NCBI GenBank assembly: GCA_030263275.1
Contig: SZOR01000061.1
Location: forward strand, 1 to 24,309
DNA: 24,309 bases
Direction: 5' to 3'
From: DSNY01 sp016861185
GTDB lineage: Bacteria; Pseudomonadota; Gammaproteobacteria; Burkholderiales; Burkholderiaceae_F
This document shows positions 1 through 9,950 of the stretch, one piece after another. The notes below the pieces were generated by a model. It was not told the DNA's origin, ran no database searches, and saw only the letters and a program-made list of their open reading frames with translations. Made by a program: the position numbers and the translations under genes. Each line of letters starts with the position of its first letter. Position 1 is the stretch's first letter.

Positions 1-591
1 GGCGCCGGCGGCGCGCTGATCGCCCAGCTCGCCGCGCTCGCCGCGATCGCCGCGCTGCTGTGGCGCACGCGTCGCGCGACGGGCGTGCGCTGGAAAGGCA
101 AGAGCATCTACGTCGCCGCGGTCGCGCTCGCGGTCTTCGCGCTGCTGAACCTGATCGTCGCCGGCCAACCGTGGGGCATCGTCTACGGGCTCGGGTTGTG
201 GGGCGCCAAGATTGCGACCTGGGCCGGCTGGGATCTCGCCGCGAACGCGTTCTGGGGACGGCCCGAGCAGCAGGCGCAAATCGCCGCGCCGCTGCTCGAC
301 GACGCGACTTCGGTGACCAACCTCGGGCTGCTCGCCGGCGCGCTGATCGCTTCGGTTCAGCGCGGCACGTTCGCGCCGCACGTGCAGGCGACTGCGAAGC
401 AGTGGGCCGCCGCGATCATCACCGGGCTGGTGCTCGGCTACAGCGCGCGGCTCGCGTTCGGCTGCAACATCGGCGCGTACTTCGCCGGCATCTCGACCGG
501 CAGCGTGCACGGATGGATCTGGTTCGCCGCCGCATTCGCCGGTTCGGTCGCCGGCGTGCGGTTGCGCGACAAACTGGGGCTGAAGGGGTGA
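1..591 (+). CDS. YeeE/YedE-family sulfur-compound transport protein, C-terminal part (5' partial)
   Basis: The frame is open from the first base of the window, so the N-terminus lies outside; about 196 residues are visible. They form several hydrophobic membrane segments rich in Ala, Gly and Leu. Near the C-terminus is the stretch SARLAFGCNIGAYFAGISTG, which matches the conserved Cys-containing core of YeeE/YedE (sulf_transp) proteins. In the characterised thiosulfate transporter YeeE/TsuA such membrane cysteines pass the sulfur compound across the inner membrane (family knowledge). The terminal part, ending in a short basic tail (VRLRDKLGLKG), looks complete. The next small gene starts 2 bases after the stop, suggesting co-transcription. 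The substrate (thiosulfate or other reduced sulfur) is inferred. An internal GTG at 85 is in frame but the homology-like reading continues upstream of it. Confidence 0.8.
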   Translation, partial: GAGGALIAQLAALAAIAALLWRTRRATGVRWKGKSIYVAAVALAVFALLNLIVAGQPWGIVYGLGLWGAKIATWAGWDLAANAFWGRPEQQAQIAAPLLDDATSVTNLGLLAGALIASVQRGTFAPHVQATAKQWAAAIITGLVLGYSARLAFGCNIGAYFAGISTGSVHGWIWFAAAFAGSVAGVRLRDKLGLKG

Positions 592-593
592 CG

Positions 594-764
594 ATGCGCC
601 GGGTCGCCTGGATCGCCCTGTTCTGGACGCTGCTGCTCGGGCTCGTCGCGCTCGACTACGTCAAGGCGCGCGCGCCGCACGACCGCTACACCGAGCCGCC
701 GCCGTGGGCGCTCGGCCATGAACCGAGCGGCCGCGGCGGGCATTGCTCGTCGGCGCCGCGCTGA
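594..764 (+). CDS. Small single-pass membrane protein, unknown
   Basis: A 56-residue reading frame begins 2 bases after the YeeE-family stop, with a good ribosome binding site (AAGGGG, 583-588 region) inside the end of the upstream gene, which favours translational coupling. Residues about 4-22 (VAWIALFWTLLLGLVALDY) form one membrane helix after a basic N-terminus (MRR), followed by a short polar, proline-rich tail. I do not recognise a family. It could be an accessory subunit of the upstream transporter, by position only. The frame is open further upstream but that part overlaps the YeeE gene and is not believable. Confidence 0.5.
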   Translation: MRRVAWIALFWTLLLGLVALDYVKARAPHDRYTEPPPWALGHEPSGRGGHCSSAPR

Positions 765-809
765 GCGGAGCGCGGCATCGGCCGCCGATTCAACAGCGCT
801 CGCAGACGG

Positions 810-1202
810 CTACACCGCGTTCATCACGCGCACGAGCCGCTCGCGCACCTCGGCCGCGACCTTCGCCAGCTCGGGGCTCGACGAAAGCTTCTGCATCGCG
901 TCCGGGTCCATGAACTCGACGTGCACCGCGCCGGCGTCGTCCTGACGGACGACGACATTGCACGGCAGCAGCAGCCCGATCGTCGGTTCCGCCTCCAGCG
1001 CGCGCCGCGCGAACGGCGGATTGCACGCGCCGAGGATCTTGTACGGCGGAATGTCGTGGTCGAGCTTCTTCTTCATCGTCGCCTTGACGTCGATCTCGGT
1101 CAGCACGCCGAAGCCCTCCTTCTGCAGCTCTGCGGTCACCTTCTCGAGCGCCTGCTCGTAGCTCATGGCGACGGTCTTGCCGAATCCATACGCGTTCTTC
1201 AC
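810..1202 (-). CDS. DUF302 domain protein
   Basis: A protein of 130 residues beginning with a GTG (VKNAYGFGKTV...). The start is chosen because GGGAG lies 6 bases before it and because DUF302 proteins characteristically begin with a YGFGKTV-like strand. Visible family hallmarks are GFGVLTEIDVKATMKKKL, YKILGACNPPFARRAL and a GLLLPCNVVV strand, which together make the compact alpha/beta DUF302 fold. No signal peptide or membrane segment is seen, so it is probably cytoplasmic. The function of the family is not established; members are often small stress- or metal-associated proteins. It is divergent from the permease gene that follows and convergent with the small membrane protein gene on its other side. 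Confidence 0.88.
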   Translation of the reverse strand: MKNAYGFGKTVAMSYEQALEKVTAELQKEGFGVLTEIDVKATMKKKLDHDIPPYKILGACNPPFARRALEAEPTIGLLLPCNVVVRQDDAGAVHVEFMDPDAMQKLSSSPELAKVAAEVRERLVRVMNAV

Positions 1203-1323
1203 GGCCAACTCCCATGCATTCTGCGGATGGCGCACTCTACCCCGCCCGGGCCGCGCCGACAGTGACGCGCGGCACAGCCGACCGGCTATGCTCGCGCCCG
1301 CCGAAAACAACAAGGAGAAGTCG

Positions 1324-2604
1324 ATGGCCGAAACGTATTTCCCCCGCTGGACCCTGAAGACCGACGGCGTGATCGCGCCGGACGAACGGCTGCCCGCGCC
1401 GCAGACTTTCGCGCTCGGCGTGCAGCACGTCGTCGCGATGTTCGGCGCGACCGTGCTCGCGCCGCTGCTGATGGGCTTCGATCCGAACGTCGCGATCCTG
1501 ATGAGCGGCGTGGGCACGCTGCTCTTTTTCGTGGTCGTCGGCGGGCGCGTGCCGAGCTACCTCGGCTCGAGCTTCGCCTTCATCGGCGTGGTGATCGCCG
1601 CGAGCGGCTACGCCGGCCAGGGGCCGAACGCGAACATCGGCGTGGCGCTCGGCGGCATCGTCGCCTGCGGGCTCGTCTACACCGCGATCGGGCTCGCCGT
1701 GATGGCCACCGGCACGCAGTGGATCGAGCGGCTGATGCCGCCGGTGGTCACCGGCGCGGTCGTCGCGGTGATCGGGCTCAATCTCGCGCCGATCGCGGTC
1801 AGGAGCGTCGGCAGCACGGCCTTCGACGGCTGGATGGCGGTGATCACGATCCTCGCGGTCGGCGGCGTCGCGGTCTTCACGCGCGGGCTGCTGCAGAAGC
1901 TGCTGATCCTCGCGGGGCTGATCGTCGCTTACCTGGTCTATCTCGTGCTCGCCAACGGCATGGGCCTCGGCAAGCCGATCGACTTTTCCGGCGTGGCGAA
2001 AGCCGCATGGTTCGGCCTGCCGGGATTCGCCAGCCCCGTCTTCAAGCTCGACGCGATGCTGCTGATCGCGCCCGTCGCGGTGATCCTGGTCGCCGAGAAC
2101 CTCGGCCACATCAAGGCGGTCAGCGCGATGACCGGCCGCAACCTCGATCCGCTGATGGGCCGTGCCTTCGTCGGCGACGGACTGGCGACCATGCTCGCCG
2201 GCGGCGTGGGCGGCACGGGGGTGACGACCTACGCGGAGAACATCGGCGTGATGGCGGCCACGCGCATCTATTCGTCGATCGTGTTCGTCGTCGCCGCGGC
2301 CGTGGCGATCGTGCTCGGTTTTTCGCCGAAGTTCGGCGCGCTGATCCAGACCATTCCGGCGAGCGTGCTGGGCGGCGTATCGATCGTCGTATTCGGGCTG
2401 ATCGCGATCGCCGGCGCGAAGATCTGGGTCGACAACAAGGTCGACTTCAGCGAGAACCGCAACCTGATCGTCGCCGCGGTGACGCTCGTGCTCGGCGCCG
2501 GCGACTTCGCCTTGAAGATCGGCGCGTTCACGCTCGGCGGCATCGGCACCGCGACCTTCGGCGCGATCCTGCTGCACGCGCTGCTGGCGCGGCGGGCGGG
2601 GTAG
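1324..2604 (+). CDS. uraA: Uracil/xanthine permease, NCS2 family (UraA-like)
   Basis: A 426-residue polytopic membrane protein, close to the usual length of E. coli UraA (429). The ATG at 1324 has AAGGAG 6 bases upstream. NCS2 signatures are clear: AENLGHIKAV with Glu at about residue 258 (TM8), the GDGLATMLAG turn, and TTYAENIGVMAATRIYS with Glu at about residue 305 (TM10); the two glutamates bind nucleobase and couple proton symport in UraA (family knowledge). The ending KVDFSENRNLIVAAVTLVLG also resembles UraA. It would import uracil or a related base across the inner membrane. Uracil rather than xanthine is favoured by the ENIGV motif but is an inference. It appears monocistronic. Confidence 0.92.
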   Translation: MAETYFPRWTLKTDGVIAPDERLPAPQTFALGVQHVVAMFGATVLAPLLMGFDPNVAILMSGVGTLLFFVVVGGRVPSYLGSSFAFIGVVIAASGYAGQGPNANIGVALGGIVACGLVYTAIGLAVMATGTQWIERLMPPVVTGAVVAVIGLNLAPIAVRSVGSTAFDGWMAVITILAVGGVAVFTRGLLQKLLILAGLIVAYLVYLVLANGMGLGKPIDFSGVAKAAWFGLPGFASPVFKLDAMLLIAPVAVILVAENLGHIKAVSAMTGRNLDPLMGRAFVGDGLATMLAGGVGGTGVTTYAENIGVMAATRIYSSIVFVVAAAVAIVLGFSPKFGALIQTIPASVLGGVSIVVFGLIAIAGAKIWVDNKVDFSENRNLIVAAVTLVLGAGDFALKIGAFTLGGIGTATFGAILLHALLARRAG

Positions 2605-2650
2605 TTCCCTGTTCTCGGCAGGTCGGCTTCGACACGGAGAACTCGGCGCT

Positions 2651-3616
2651 TCACTCCCGAGCGACGCGCCGCTTCGCCGCTTCGTACTCGGCCGCGAGCC
2701 GGGCGACCAGCTCGGCGGTGGTCGGCACGTCGTGGATCTGGCCGGTTCCCTGGCCGGCGCCCCAGATGTCCTTCCACACCTTGCTGCGATGGCTGCCGCC
2801 GCTGCCGAAGCTCATCAGGCTCTTGTCAGCCTGCGGCAGGTTGTCGGGGTCGAGGCCCGCGCGTTCGATGCTGGAGCGCAGGTAGTTGCCGTGCACACCG
2901 GTGAAGAGATTCGTGTAGACGATGTCCTCGGCGCGCGCGTCGATCAGCGCCTGCTTGTACTCGTCTGACGCGTTCGCTTCGCGCGTGGCGATGAAGCGCG
3001 TGCCAATGTAGGCGAGGTCGGCGCCGAGCGCCTGTGCGGCGACGATCGATGCGCCGCGGGCGATCGCGCCCGACAGGATGATCGTGCCGTCGTAGAAGGC
3101 GCGCACCTCGGGCACCAGCGCGAACGGCGACAGCCGGCCCGCGTGTCCGCCGGCGCCGGCGCAGACGAGGATCAGCCCGTCCACACCCGCTGCCAGCGCG
3201 CGCTTGGCGTGCGCGATGTTCGTGACGTCGTGGAACACCAGTCCGCCGTAGCCGTGCGCAGCCTCGACCACCGCATCGGGAGCGCGCAGCGAGGTGATCT
3301 GGATCGGCACCCGGTACTTCACCGCGAGGTCGAGGTCGTGCTGCAGCCGGTCGTTCGAGGCGTGGACGATCTGGTTGATCGCGAACGGCGCGACCTTGCG
3401 CTCCGGATGCGCGCGCCGGTACGCGTCGAGTTCGGTCGTGATGCGCGCGAGCCATTCCTCCAGCACCGGCGCCGGCCGCGCATTGAGCGCCGGAAAGCTG
3501 CCGACGATGCCCGCCTTGCACTGCTCGATCACGAGGTCCGGCCCGGAGACGATGAACATCGGCGCGCCGATGACGGGCAGGGCGAGGCGGTCGCGCAGCA
3601 GGGCGGGCAGGGTCAA
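2651..3616 (-). CDS. Nitronate monooxygenase / 2-nitropropane dioxygenase family flavoprotein
   Basis: An FMN-dependent TIM-barrel protein of the NMO family, which oxidises alkyl nitronates to carbonyl compounds and nitrite. Visible motifs in order: LPVIGAPMFIVSGPDLV (first strand), GIVGSFPALNARP, FAINQIVHASNDR, GLVFHDVTNIAHAKRAL, CAGAGGHAGRLSPFALVPEV with the family GGHAG His, SGAIARGASIVAAQALGADL, YIGTRFIATREA and a C-terminal GSGGSHRSKVWKDIWGAGQG phosphate/FMN-loop region. The start is uncertain: the family begins around LPALLRDRL, so the TTG at 3616 (321 residues) is chosen. A GTG at 3718 would add 34 residues that look non-homologous and would cover the divergent promoter region. Neither start has a clear Shine-Dalgarno sequence. 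Confidence 0.88.
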   Translation of the reverse strand: MTLPALLRDRLALPVIGAPMFIVSGPDLVIEQCKAGIVGSFPALNARPAPVLEEWLARITTELDAYRRAHPERKVAPFAINQIVHASNDRLQHDLDLAVKYRVPIQITSLRAPDAVVEAAHGYGGLVFHDVTNIAHAKRALAAGVDGLILVCAGAGGHAGRLSPFALVPEVRAFYDGTIILSGAIARGASIVAAQALGADLAYIGTRFIATREANASDEYKQALIDARAEDIVYTNLFTGVHGNYLRSSIERAGLDPDNLPQADKSLMSFGSGGSHRSKVWKDIWGAGQGTGQIHDVPTTAELVARLAAEYEAAKRRVARE

Positions 3617-3660
3617 GGGAGCGCTCGAAGGTGGCGTGGACGGGTCATCCGATCGGGGGA

Positions 3661-3675
3661 AATCAGCCTCTGATT
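3661..3675. promoter_or_regulatory. Small perfect dyad in divergent intergenic region
   Basis: AATCAG-CCT-CTGATT is a perfect 6-3-6 inverted repeat between the nitronate monooxygenase gene and the divergent small membrane protein gene. Its position would suit an operator or a small hairpin in a leader. No regulator is identified and the arms are short, so chance is possible. Confidence 0.25.
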
Positions 3676-3747
3676 CAAGGCAAAACCACCGAACGGGAGC
3701 GCGGCAAAAATCGGACACTGGGCTTCGGAACCGGATTCGGGGACATC

Positions 3748-3960
3748 ATGGCGTGGCTGATCGTTGCCGTGCTGCTGTTTGCGGGCAGCATCGTAGCGGC
3801 TCTGCTGCAGTCGGGCGGCGTGTCGGCAGCGCTCGCAATCGTCGCGATCGCGGTCGCGGTGGCGAGCCAGCTGCTGTCGCCGCGCGCGCCCGAAAGGCGC
3901 GACGAGGGCCGCGCCGAAACGCCCGAAGACGATCCGCGGCCGGCGAACAACGAGCGCTAG
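3748..3960 (+). CDS. Small membrane protein, unknown
   Basis: A 70-residue protein starting MAWLIVAVLLFAGSIVAALL. It has two closely spaced hydrophobic segments (about residues 2-20 and 26-43) and a charged, Arg/Glu-rich cytoplasmic-type tail (RAPERRDEGRAETPEDD). The ATG at 3748 has a weak purine-rich site (CGGGGA). The frame is open back to about 3631, but the extra residues are polar and not protein-like next to the membrane segment. No family recognised. It lies 47 bases upstream of the YidH-like gene on the same strand and may be co-transcribed with it. Confidence 0.5.
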   Translation: MAWLIVAVLLFAGSIVAALLQSGGVSAALAIVAIAVAVASQLLSPRAPERRDEGRAETPEDDPRPANNER

Positions 3961-4007
3961 CCGCGGCGAGCACTCCGCCGCGCGCTCTGCTCTAATCTCG
4001 CCCCGCG

Positions 4008-4382
4008 ATGTCCGACCTCAACGATCCCCGCGTGCTGTTCGCCGCCGAGCGCACGCTGCTCGCCTGGAACCGCACGAGCCTGAGCCTGATGGCGTTCGGC
4101 TTCGTCATCGAGCGCTTCGGCCTGTTCCTGCGCTACGTCTCGCATACGCCCGGCGCGCCGGTCGCGGGCGCGGTCGACCGCGTGTCGTTCTGGATCGGCA
4201 TCGGCTTCGTCGCGCTCGGCGCGTTCGCGGCGGTGATGTCGATCGTGCAGTACCGCGTCGCGCTGGCGTCGCTGCGCCCGGCCGAAATCCCGCCCGGCTA
4301 CAAGACTTCCGTGGGCATCTGGCTCAACGGGTTGATCGCGCTGCTGGGCGCGGCGCTGATCGCCTATCTCGCGGCCACCTGA
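4008..4382 (+). CDS. DUF202 / YidH-family inner-membrane protein
   Basis: A 124-residue protein with the DUF202 signature near its start: DPRVLFAAERTLLAWNRTSLSLMAFGF, followed by three membrane segments (roughly 25-45, 62-84, 102-122). The N-terminal LAAERT-LAW-R-T pattern is diagnostic of YidH-like proteins, whose role in the inner membrane is unknown. An AT-rich TAATCT lies only 9 bases upstream of the ATG and there is no Shine-Dalgarno sequence, so a leaderless or very short-leader mRNA is possible. The gene is convergent with the D-carbamoylase operon; a stem-loop sits between them. Confidence 0.88.
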   Translation: MSDLNDPRVLFAAERTLLAWNRTSLSLMAFGFVIERFGLFLRYVSHTPGAPVAGAVDRVSFWIGIGFVALGAFAAVMSIVQYRVALASLRPAEIPPGYKTSVGIWLNGLIALLGAALIAYLAAT

Positions 4383-4412
4383 GCGCGCACGCCGGCGGGG
4401 GGATCGCAGACT

Positions 4413-4436
4413 GCCGTCGACCAAGTCACCGACGGC
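4413..4436. terminator. Stem-loop between convergent genes
   Basis: GCCGTCG (4413-4419) and CGACGGC (4430-4436) form a perfect 7-bp stem with a 10-base loop in the 57-base gap between two genes that converge. No U-tract follows on either strand, so it is at best a weak or bidirectional terminator or an mRNA 3'-end stabiliser. Confidence 0.3.
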
Positions 4437-4439
4437 GCA

Positions 4440-5384
4440 TCACGCGGGCGGGATCGCGCCTTTGCGCTCGACGATCATCCGGTACTGCGCCGGCTCGCGG
4501 TGGCGCGCGAAGTTGAACGTCGTGTTCTTGTACGACGCACAGAGGTCGAGATCGCAGCGCGCGATCGCGAGTTCGTCGCCGGTCGTCGTGCAGGCGGCGA
4601 CGATTTCGCCGCTCGGTGCCACGACGATCGAATTGCCGATCTGCTCGACCCCTTCCTCGTTGCCCGCTTTGGCGACGCCGACGACCCAGGTGCCGTTCTG
4701 GTACGCGCCGGCCTGCATCACCAGCTCGTTGTGGAAGTGCGAGAGGGCGTCGTGCTCGGGCGCGGGCGGGTTGTGCACGGGCGTGTTGTAGCCGATCAGG
4801 ATCACTTCGACCGCCTGCAGCCCGAGGATGCGGTAGGTTTCCGGCCAACGCCGGTCGTTGCAGATCGCCATGCCGAAGATGCCTTCGGCGCCGAAGCTCG
4901 CGCGGAACGCCGGAAAACCCAGGTCGCCGACCTCGAAGTAGCGCTTCTCCAGATGCTGGAAGCGCCGCCACGGTTCGTGCTCGGCGTGCCCGGGCAGATG
5001 GATCTTGCGGTACTTGCCGACGATGCGCCCGGTCTTGTCGACCAGGATCGACGTGTTGAAGCGCCGCATTCTGCCGCCTTCGTTCGCGAGCTCCGCGTAG
5101 CCGAGATAGAAGCCGAGCTCGAGCGAACGCGCGGCGTCGAATAGCCGCTGCGTCTCGGGGCCCGGCATCTCGCGCTCGAAGAAGGCGTCGATCTCCTCCT
5201 GCCGTTCGAAGTACCAGCGCGGGAAGAAGGTCGTCAGCGCCAGCTCGGGGAAGACGACGAGGTCGCAGCCGTGCGACTTGGCCTGCCGCATCAGCGCGAG
5301 CATCCGTTCGACGACCTGTGCGCGGGTGTCCTTGCGCGCGATCGGACCGAGCTGCGCGGCGGCGACGGTGACGATGCGGGTCAT
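4440..5384 (-). CDS. N-carbamoyl-D-amino acid hydrolase (D-carbamoylase), nitrilase superfamily
   Basis: A 314-residue cytoplasmic enzyme predicted to hydrolyse N-carbamoyl-D-amino acids to D-amino acid, CO2 and ammonia. The nitrilase triad is visible: Glu47 in VVFPELALTTFFPRW, Lys127 in VGKYRKIHLPGH and Cys175 in ICNDRRWPE. The context motifs MPGP, GYAEL, RRFNTSILVDK, FQHLEKRYFE, GYNTPVHNPP and MQAGAYQNG strongly resemble the characterised Agrobacterium D-carbamoylase, and the length is normal (about 304). The ATG at 5384 is used because residues 1-17 (MTRIVTVAAAQLGPIAR) match the family start. It lies 13 bases after the L-carbamoylase gene and is the last gene of the operon. Beta-ureidopropionase is a less likely alternative. 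Confidence 0.9.
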   Translation of the reverse strand: MTRIVTVAAAQLGPIARKDTRAQVVERMLALMRQAKSHGCDLVVFPELALTTFFPRWYFERQEEIDAFFEREMPGPETQRLFDAARSLELGFYLGYAELANEGGRMRRFNTSILVDKTGRIVGKYRKIHLPGHAEHEPWRRFQHLEKRYFEVGDLGFPAFRASFGAEGIFGMAICNDRRWPETYRILGLQAVEVILIGYNTPVHNPPAPEHDALSHFHNELVMQAGAYQNGTWVVGVAKAGNEEGVEQIGNSIVVAPSGEIVAACTTTGDELAIARCDLDLCASYKNTTFNFARHREPAQYRMIVERKGAIPPA

Positions 5385-5397
5385 GCGGGAGGATTCC

Positions 5398-6630
5398 TCA
5401 GGCGGCGAGTTCGAGCAGCGTGTGCAGCAGCACGTCGGCACCGGCGGCCAGATGCTCGGGCTTCGTGTCCTCCGCCGGGTTGTGGCTGATGCCCCTGATC
5501 GAAGGCACGAAGATCATCGCGGTCGGCGCGATGCGCGCGATCATCTGCGCGTCGTGGCCGGCGCCCGAGGTCATCGGCCGGCACGAATGGCCGAGCCGCT
5601 GCGCGGTGCGCGCGATCAGGTCCGCCACACCCTGGTCGAAGATCACCGGTTCGAAGCGCGCGAGCGAACGCGTTTCGATCTTCACGCCTTCGTCGGCGGC
5701 GAGCTGCTTCAGAAACCCGGCGAAGCGCTGCTCGGCCTGCTTGAGCAGGGCTTCGTCGGTGTTGCGCAGGTCGACCGTGACCTTCGCGCGCGCGGCGATC
5801 ACGTTGATCAGGTTCGGGTGCAGGTCGACCTTGCCCATCGTCGCCACCTGGTTGCCGCCCATGTCGCGCGCGAGCTGCCGCAGGAAGTGCCCGATCGCCG
5901 CCGCGCAGTAGCCGGCGTCGTGGCGCAGTCGCATCGGCGTCGTGCCCGCGTGGTTCGACTGGCCGACGATCGTCACTTCCTGCCACGAGATGCCCTGCAG
6001 GTTCTCGACCGCGCCGATCGTGATGCCTTCGATGTCGAGCACCGGTCCCTGCTCGATGTGCAGCTCGACGTAAGCGTGCGGGCGATACAGCGGAATCGGC
6101 GCATCGCCCAGATACCCGATGCGCCGCAGCTCGTCCTCGAAGCGCTTGCCGTCGATGCCGCGCGTGTCGTACAGCTCCTGCAACGGCAAACCGCCGACGT
6201 AGGCGAGCGAGCCCGCCATGTCGGGATGGAAGCGCGCGCCCTCCTCGTCGGTGAACACGGCGACGACCAGCGGCCGGCGCGTCGCGATCCCGGCGCCGTT
6301 CAGCGTGCGAACGACCTCGAGCCCGCCCAACACGCCGAGGCAGCCGTCGAAGCGCCCGCCGGTGCGCACGGTGTCGATGTGCGAACCGGTCACCACCGGC
6401 GCGATGTCCTCGCGTCCCGCGCGGCGGCCGAAGATGTTGCCGATCGGATCGATGCGCACCTCGAGCCCCAGCTCGCGCATCCGCTTGACGACGAGGTCGC
6501 GGCCCGCCTTGTCCTCGTCGGTCAGCGCGAGCCGGCAGCACGAGCCGTCTTCGGTGCGGCCGATCGCGGCGAGTTCGTCGAGCGCGGCCAGCAGCCGCGC
6601 CTGGTTGATTCGAAGTTGTTCCGCCTTCAT
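5398..6630 (-). CDS. hyuC: N-carbamoyl-L-amino acid hydrolase / allantoate amidohydrolase-type M20 hydrolase
   Basis: A 410-residue dinuclear metal hydrolase of the M20/Zn-dependent AmaB-HyuC-AllC group. Likely metal ligands: His84 (GSHIDTV), Asp95 (GGRFDGCLG), Glu130 (FTDEEGARF), His191 (VELHIEQGPVL) and His383 (GISHNPAEDT). The dimerisation/lid domain is recognisable by GISWQEVTIVGQSNHAGTTPM and NQVATMGKVDLHPNLINVI. The reaction expected is hydrolysis of N-carbamoyl-L-amino acids; allantoate, ureidoglycolate or 3-ureidopropionate cannot be excluded from sequence. The start overlaps the stop of the preceding diaminopropionate lyase gene by 4 bases (ATGA), so the two are probably translationally coupled. 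Gene symbol is by family similarity. Confidence 0.87.
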   Translation of the reverse strand: MKAEQLRINQARLLAALDELAAIGRTEDGSCCRLALTDEDKAGRDLVVKRMRELGLEVRIDPIGNIFGRRAGREDIAPVVTGSHIDTVRTGGRFDGCLGVLGGLEVVRTLNGAGIATRRPLVVAVFTDEEGARFHPDMAGSLAYVGGLPLQELYDTRGIDGKRFEDELRRIGYLGDAPIPLYRPHAYVELHIEQGPVLDIEGITIGAVENLQGISWQEVTIVGQSNHAGTTPMRLRHDAGYCAAAIGHFLRQLARDMGGNQVATMGKVDLHPNLINVIAARAKVTVDLRNTDEALLKQAEQRFAGFLKQLAADEGVKIETRSLARFEPVIFDQGVADLIARTAQRLGHSCRPMTSGAGHDAQMIARIAPTAMIFVPSIRGISHNPAEDTKPEHLAAGADVLLHTLLELAA

Positions 6631-7834
6631 GCGAGCACCTCCTCGGCCGTACGGCCGACGACCTCGCGGTAGATCGCCGGATCCGTGTCGCCTTCGGATC
6701 CGAGCAACAGCACGCGCGACTTCGCATCGAGCGCGAGCGTGCGCCGGATATCAGGATAGTCGCGCGCGGCGAGCAGCGCGGCGAGCCCGGCGCCGCCGGT
6801 CTCTCCGGCGACGATCGGCGCGTCGCCGGCGGCCGGCCGCGCGAGCGTGCGCACCGCTTCGAGCGCATAGGCATCGTCGACCGCGACCGCCGCGTTCGCG
6901 CCGCCGTGCAGGATCTCCCACGCGAGTTCCGAAACTTCGCCGCAGGCGAGCCCGGCCATCACCGTGTCGAGATCTCCGCCGACCACCACCGGCCGTCCCG
7001 CTTCGAGGCTGCGATAGACACAGTCCGCGTGCGTCGGCTCGACGACGGCGAAGAACGGCCGCTTCGGACCCCAGCGCAGCCAGAAGCTCGCGCAGATCGC
7101 CGCGGCGAGCGCGCCGACGCCCGCCTGCGCGAATACGTGCGTCGGCGGCTCGTCATTCGACTGCCGGGCGATTTCTTGCGCCAGCACGCCGTAGCCGTGC
7201 ATCACGTCGAGCGGGATGTCGCGGTAGCCGGGATACGAGGTGTCCGAAACGACGGTCCAGCCGTTCGCGGCGGCGGTGGCCGCGGCATGTCGGACCGCGT
7301 CATCGTAATTGCCCTTGACCTCGCGCACCTCCGCGCCGTACTTCGCGATCGCGTCGCGCCGGCCCTGGCTCACGTGTTCGTGCACGAAGATCACGCAGCG
7401 GCAGCCGAAAAGCTGCGCGCCCCACGCGACCGAGCGGCCGTGATTGCCGTCGGTCGCGCAAGTGACCGTCGCTTCGCGGACGATGTGCGCAAACTCGCCC
7501 GACAGCAACTGCTTCGACGCAATGTCCTTGCGCCCGGTCGCGGCGGCGACGCGCTGCTTCAGCACGTTCGCCACCGCGTACGCGCCGCCGAGCGCCTTGA
7601 AGCTCTTGAGCCCGAAGCGCCCCCGCTCGTCCTTGTAGTCGATCCGCGCCAGCCCCAGCGCACGCGCGAGGCCGTCGAGCCGTACGAGCGGGGTGGCCGC
7701 ATAGCCGGGCCAGCTCGAGATCTCCGCATACGCCGCGTCGAATCCCGCCCGGTTCAGCGTCTGCGATCGCACCGCGCCGTAGGCCTCGGCGGCCGGTGCG
7801 GCGGCGGGGTTGCGCAACGCGCGCGCGCGTTCGT

Positions 7835-7838
<4 letters not shown>
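6627..7838 (-). CDS. dpaL: Diaminopropionate ammonia-lyase (PLP-dependent)
   Basis: A 403-residue fold-type II PLP enzyme converting D- or L-2,3-diaminopropionate to pyruvate and two ammonia. The PLP lysine is expected at Lys81 in GLKSFKALGGAYAV. The family aspartate that acts on the D-isomer in E. coli YgeX corresponds to Asp130 in TCATDGNHGRSVAW. Further hallmarks: YKDERGRFGLKSFK near the start, HVSQGRRDAIAKYGAEV, YDDAVRHAAATAA, DTSYPGYRDIP, a glycine loop in AQAGVGALAAAI, and SEGDTDPAIYREVVG at the end. Length fits the family (about 400). It overlaps the ABC ATPase gene upstream and the L-carbamoylase gene downstream by 4 bases each. In E. coli a related gene (ygeX) also neighbours an M20 hydrolase and a hydantoinase. 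Confidence 0.9.
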
Positions 7839-9948
<2,110 letters not shown>

Positions 9949-9950
9949 CG

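Noticed and set aside
60..593. Upstream extension of the small protein frame across the YeeE-family gene
   Set aside because: The extension is Arg-rich and overlaps a gene with clear family motifs. Only the part from 594 has a ribosome binding site and a protein-like helix.
1234..1292. Promoter boxes between the DUF302 and permease genes (TATGCT at 1287; TAGAGT on the other strand at 1239)
   Set aside because: Each has a passable -10 box but no acceptable -35 box at 16-18 bases, so they are not listed as features.
2605..2650. GTTCTC...GAGAAC as a terminator between the permease and monooxygenase genes
   Set aside because: Arms of 6 bp with a loop of about 20 bases and no T-tract; too weak to claim.
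3617..3718. GTG 3718 as start of the nitronate monooxygenase
   Set aside because: It adds 34 residues with no family similarity, crosses the likely divergent promoter region and has no ribosome binding site. Kept only as an alternative.
5278..6672. Long plus-strand frame opposite the L-carbamoylase gene
   Set aside because: No recognisable motif; composition typical of antisense shadows. The opposite strand encodes an intact enzyme with all metal ligands.
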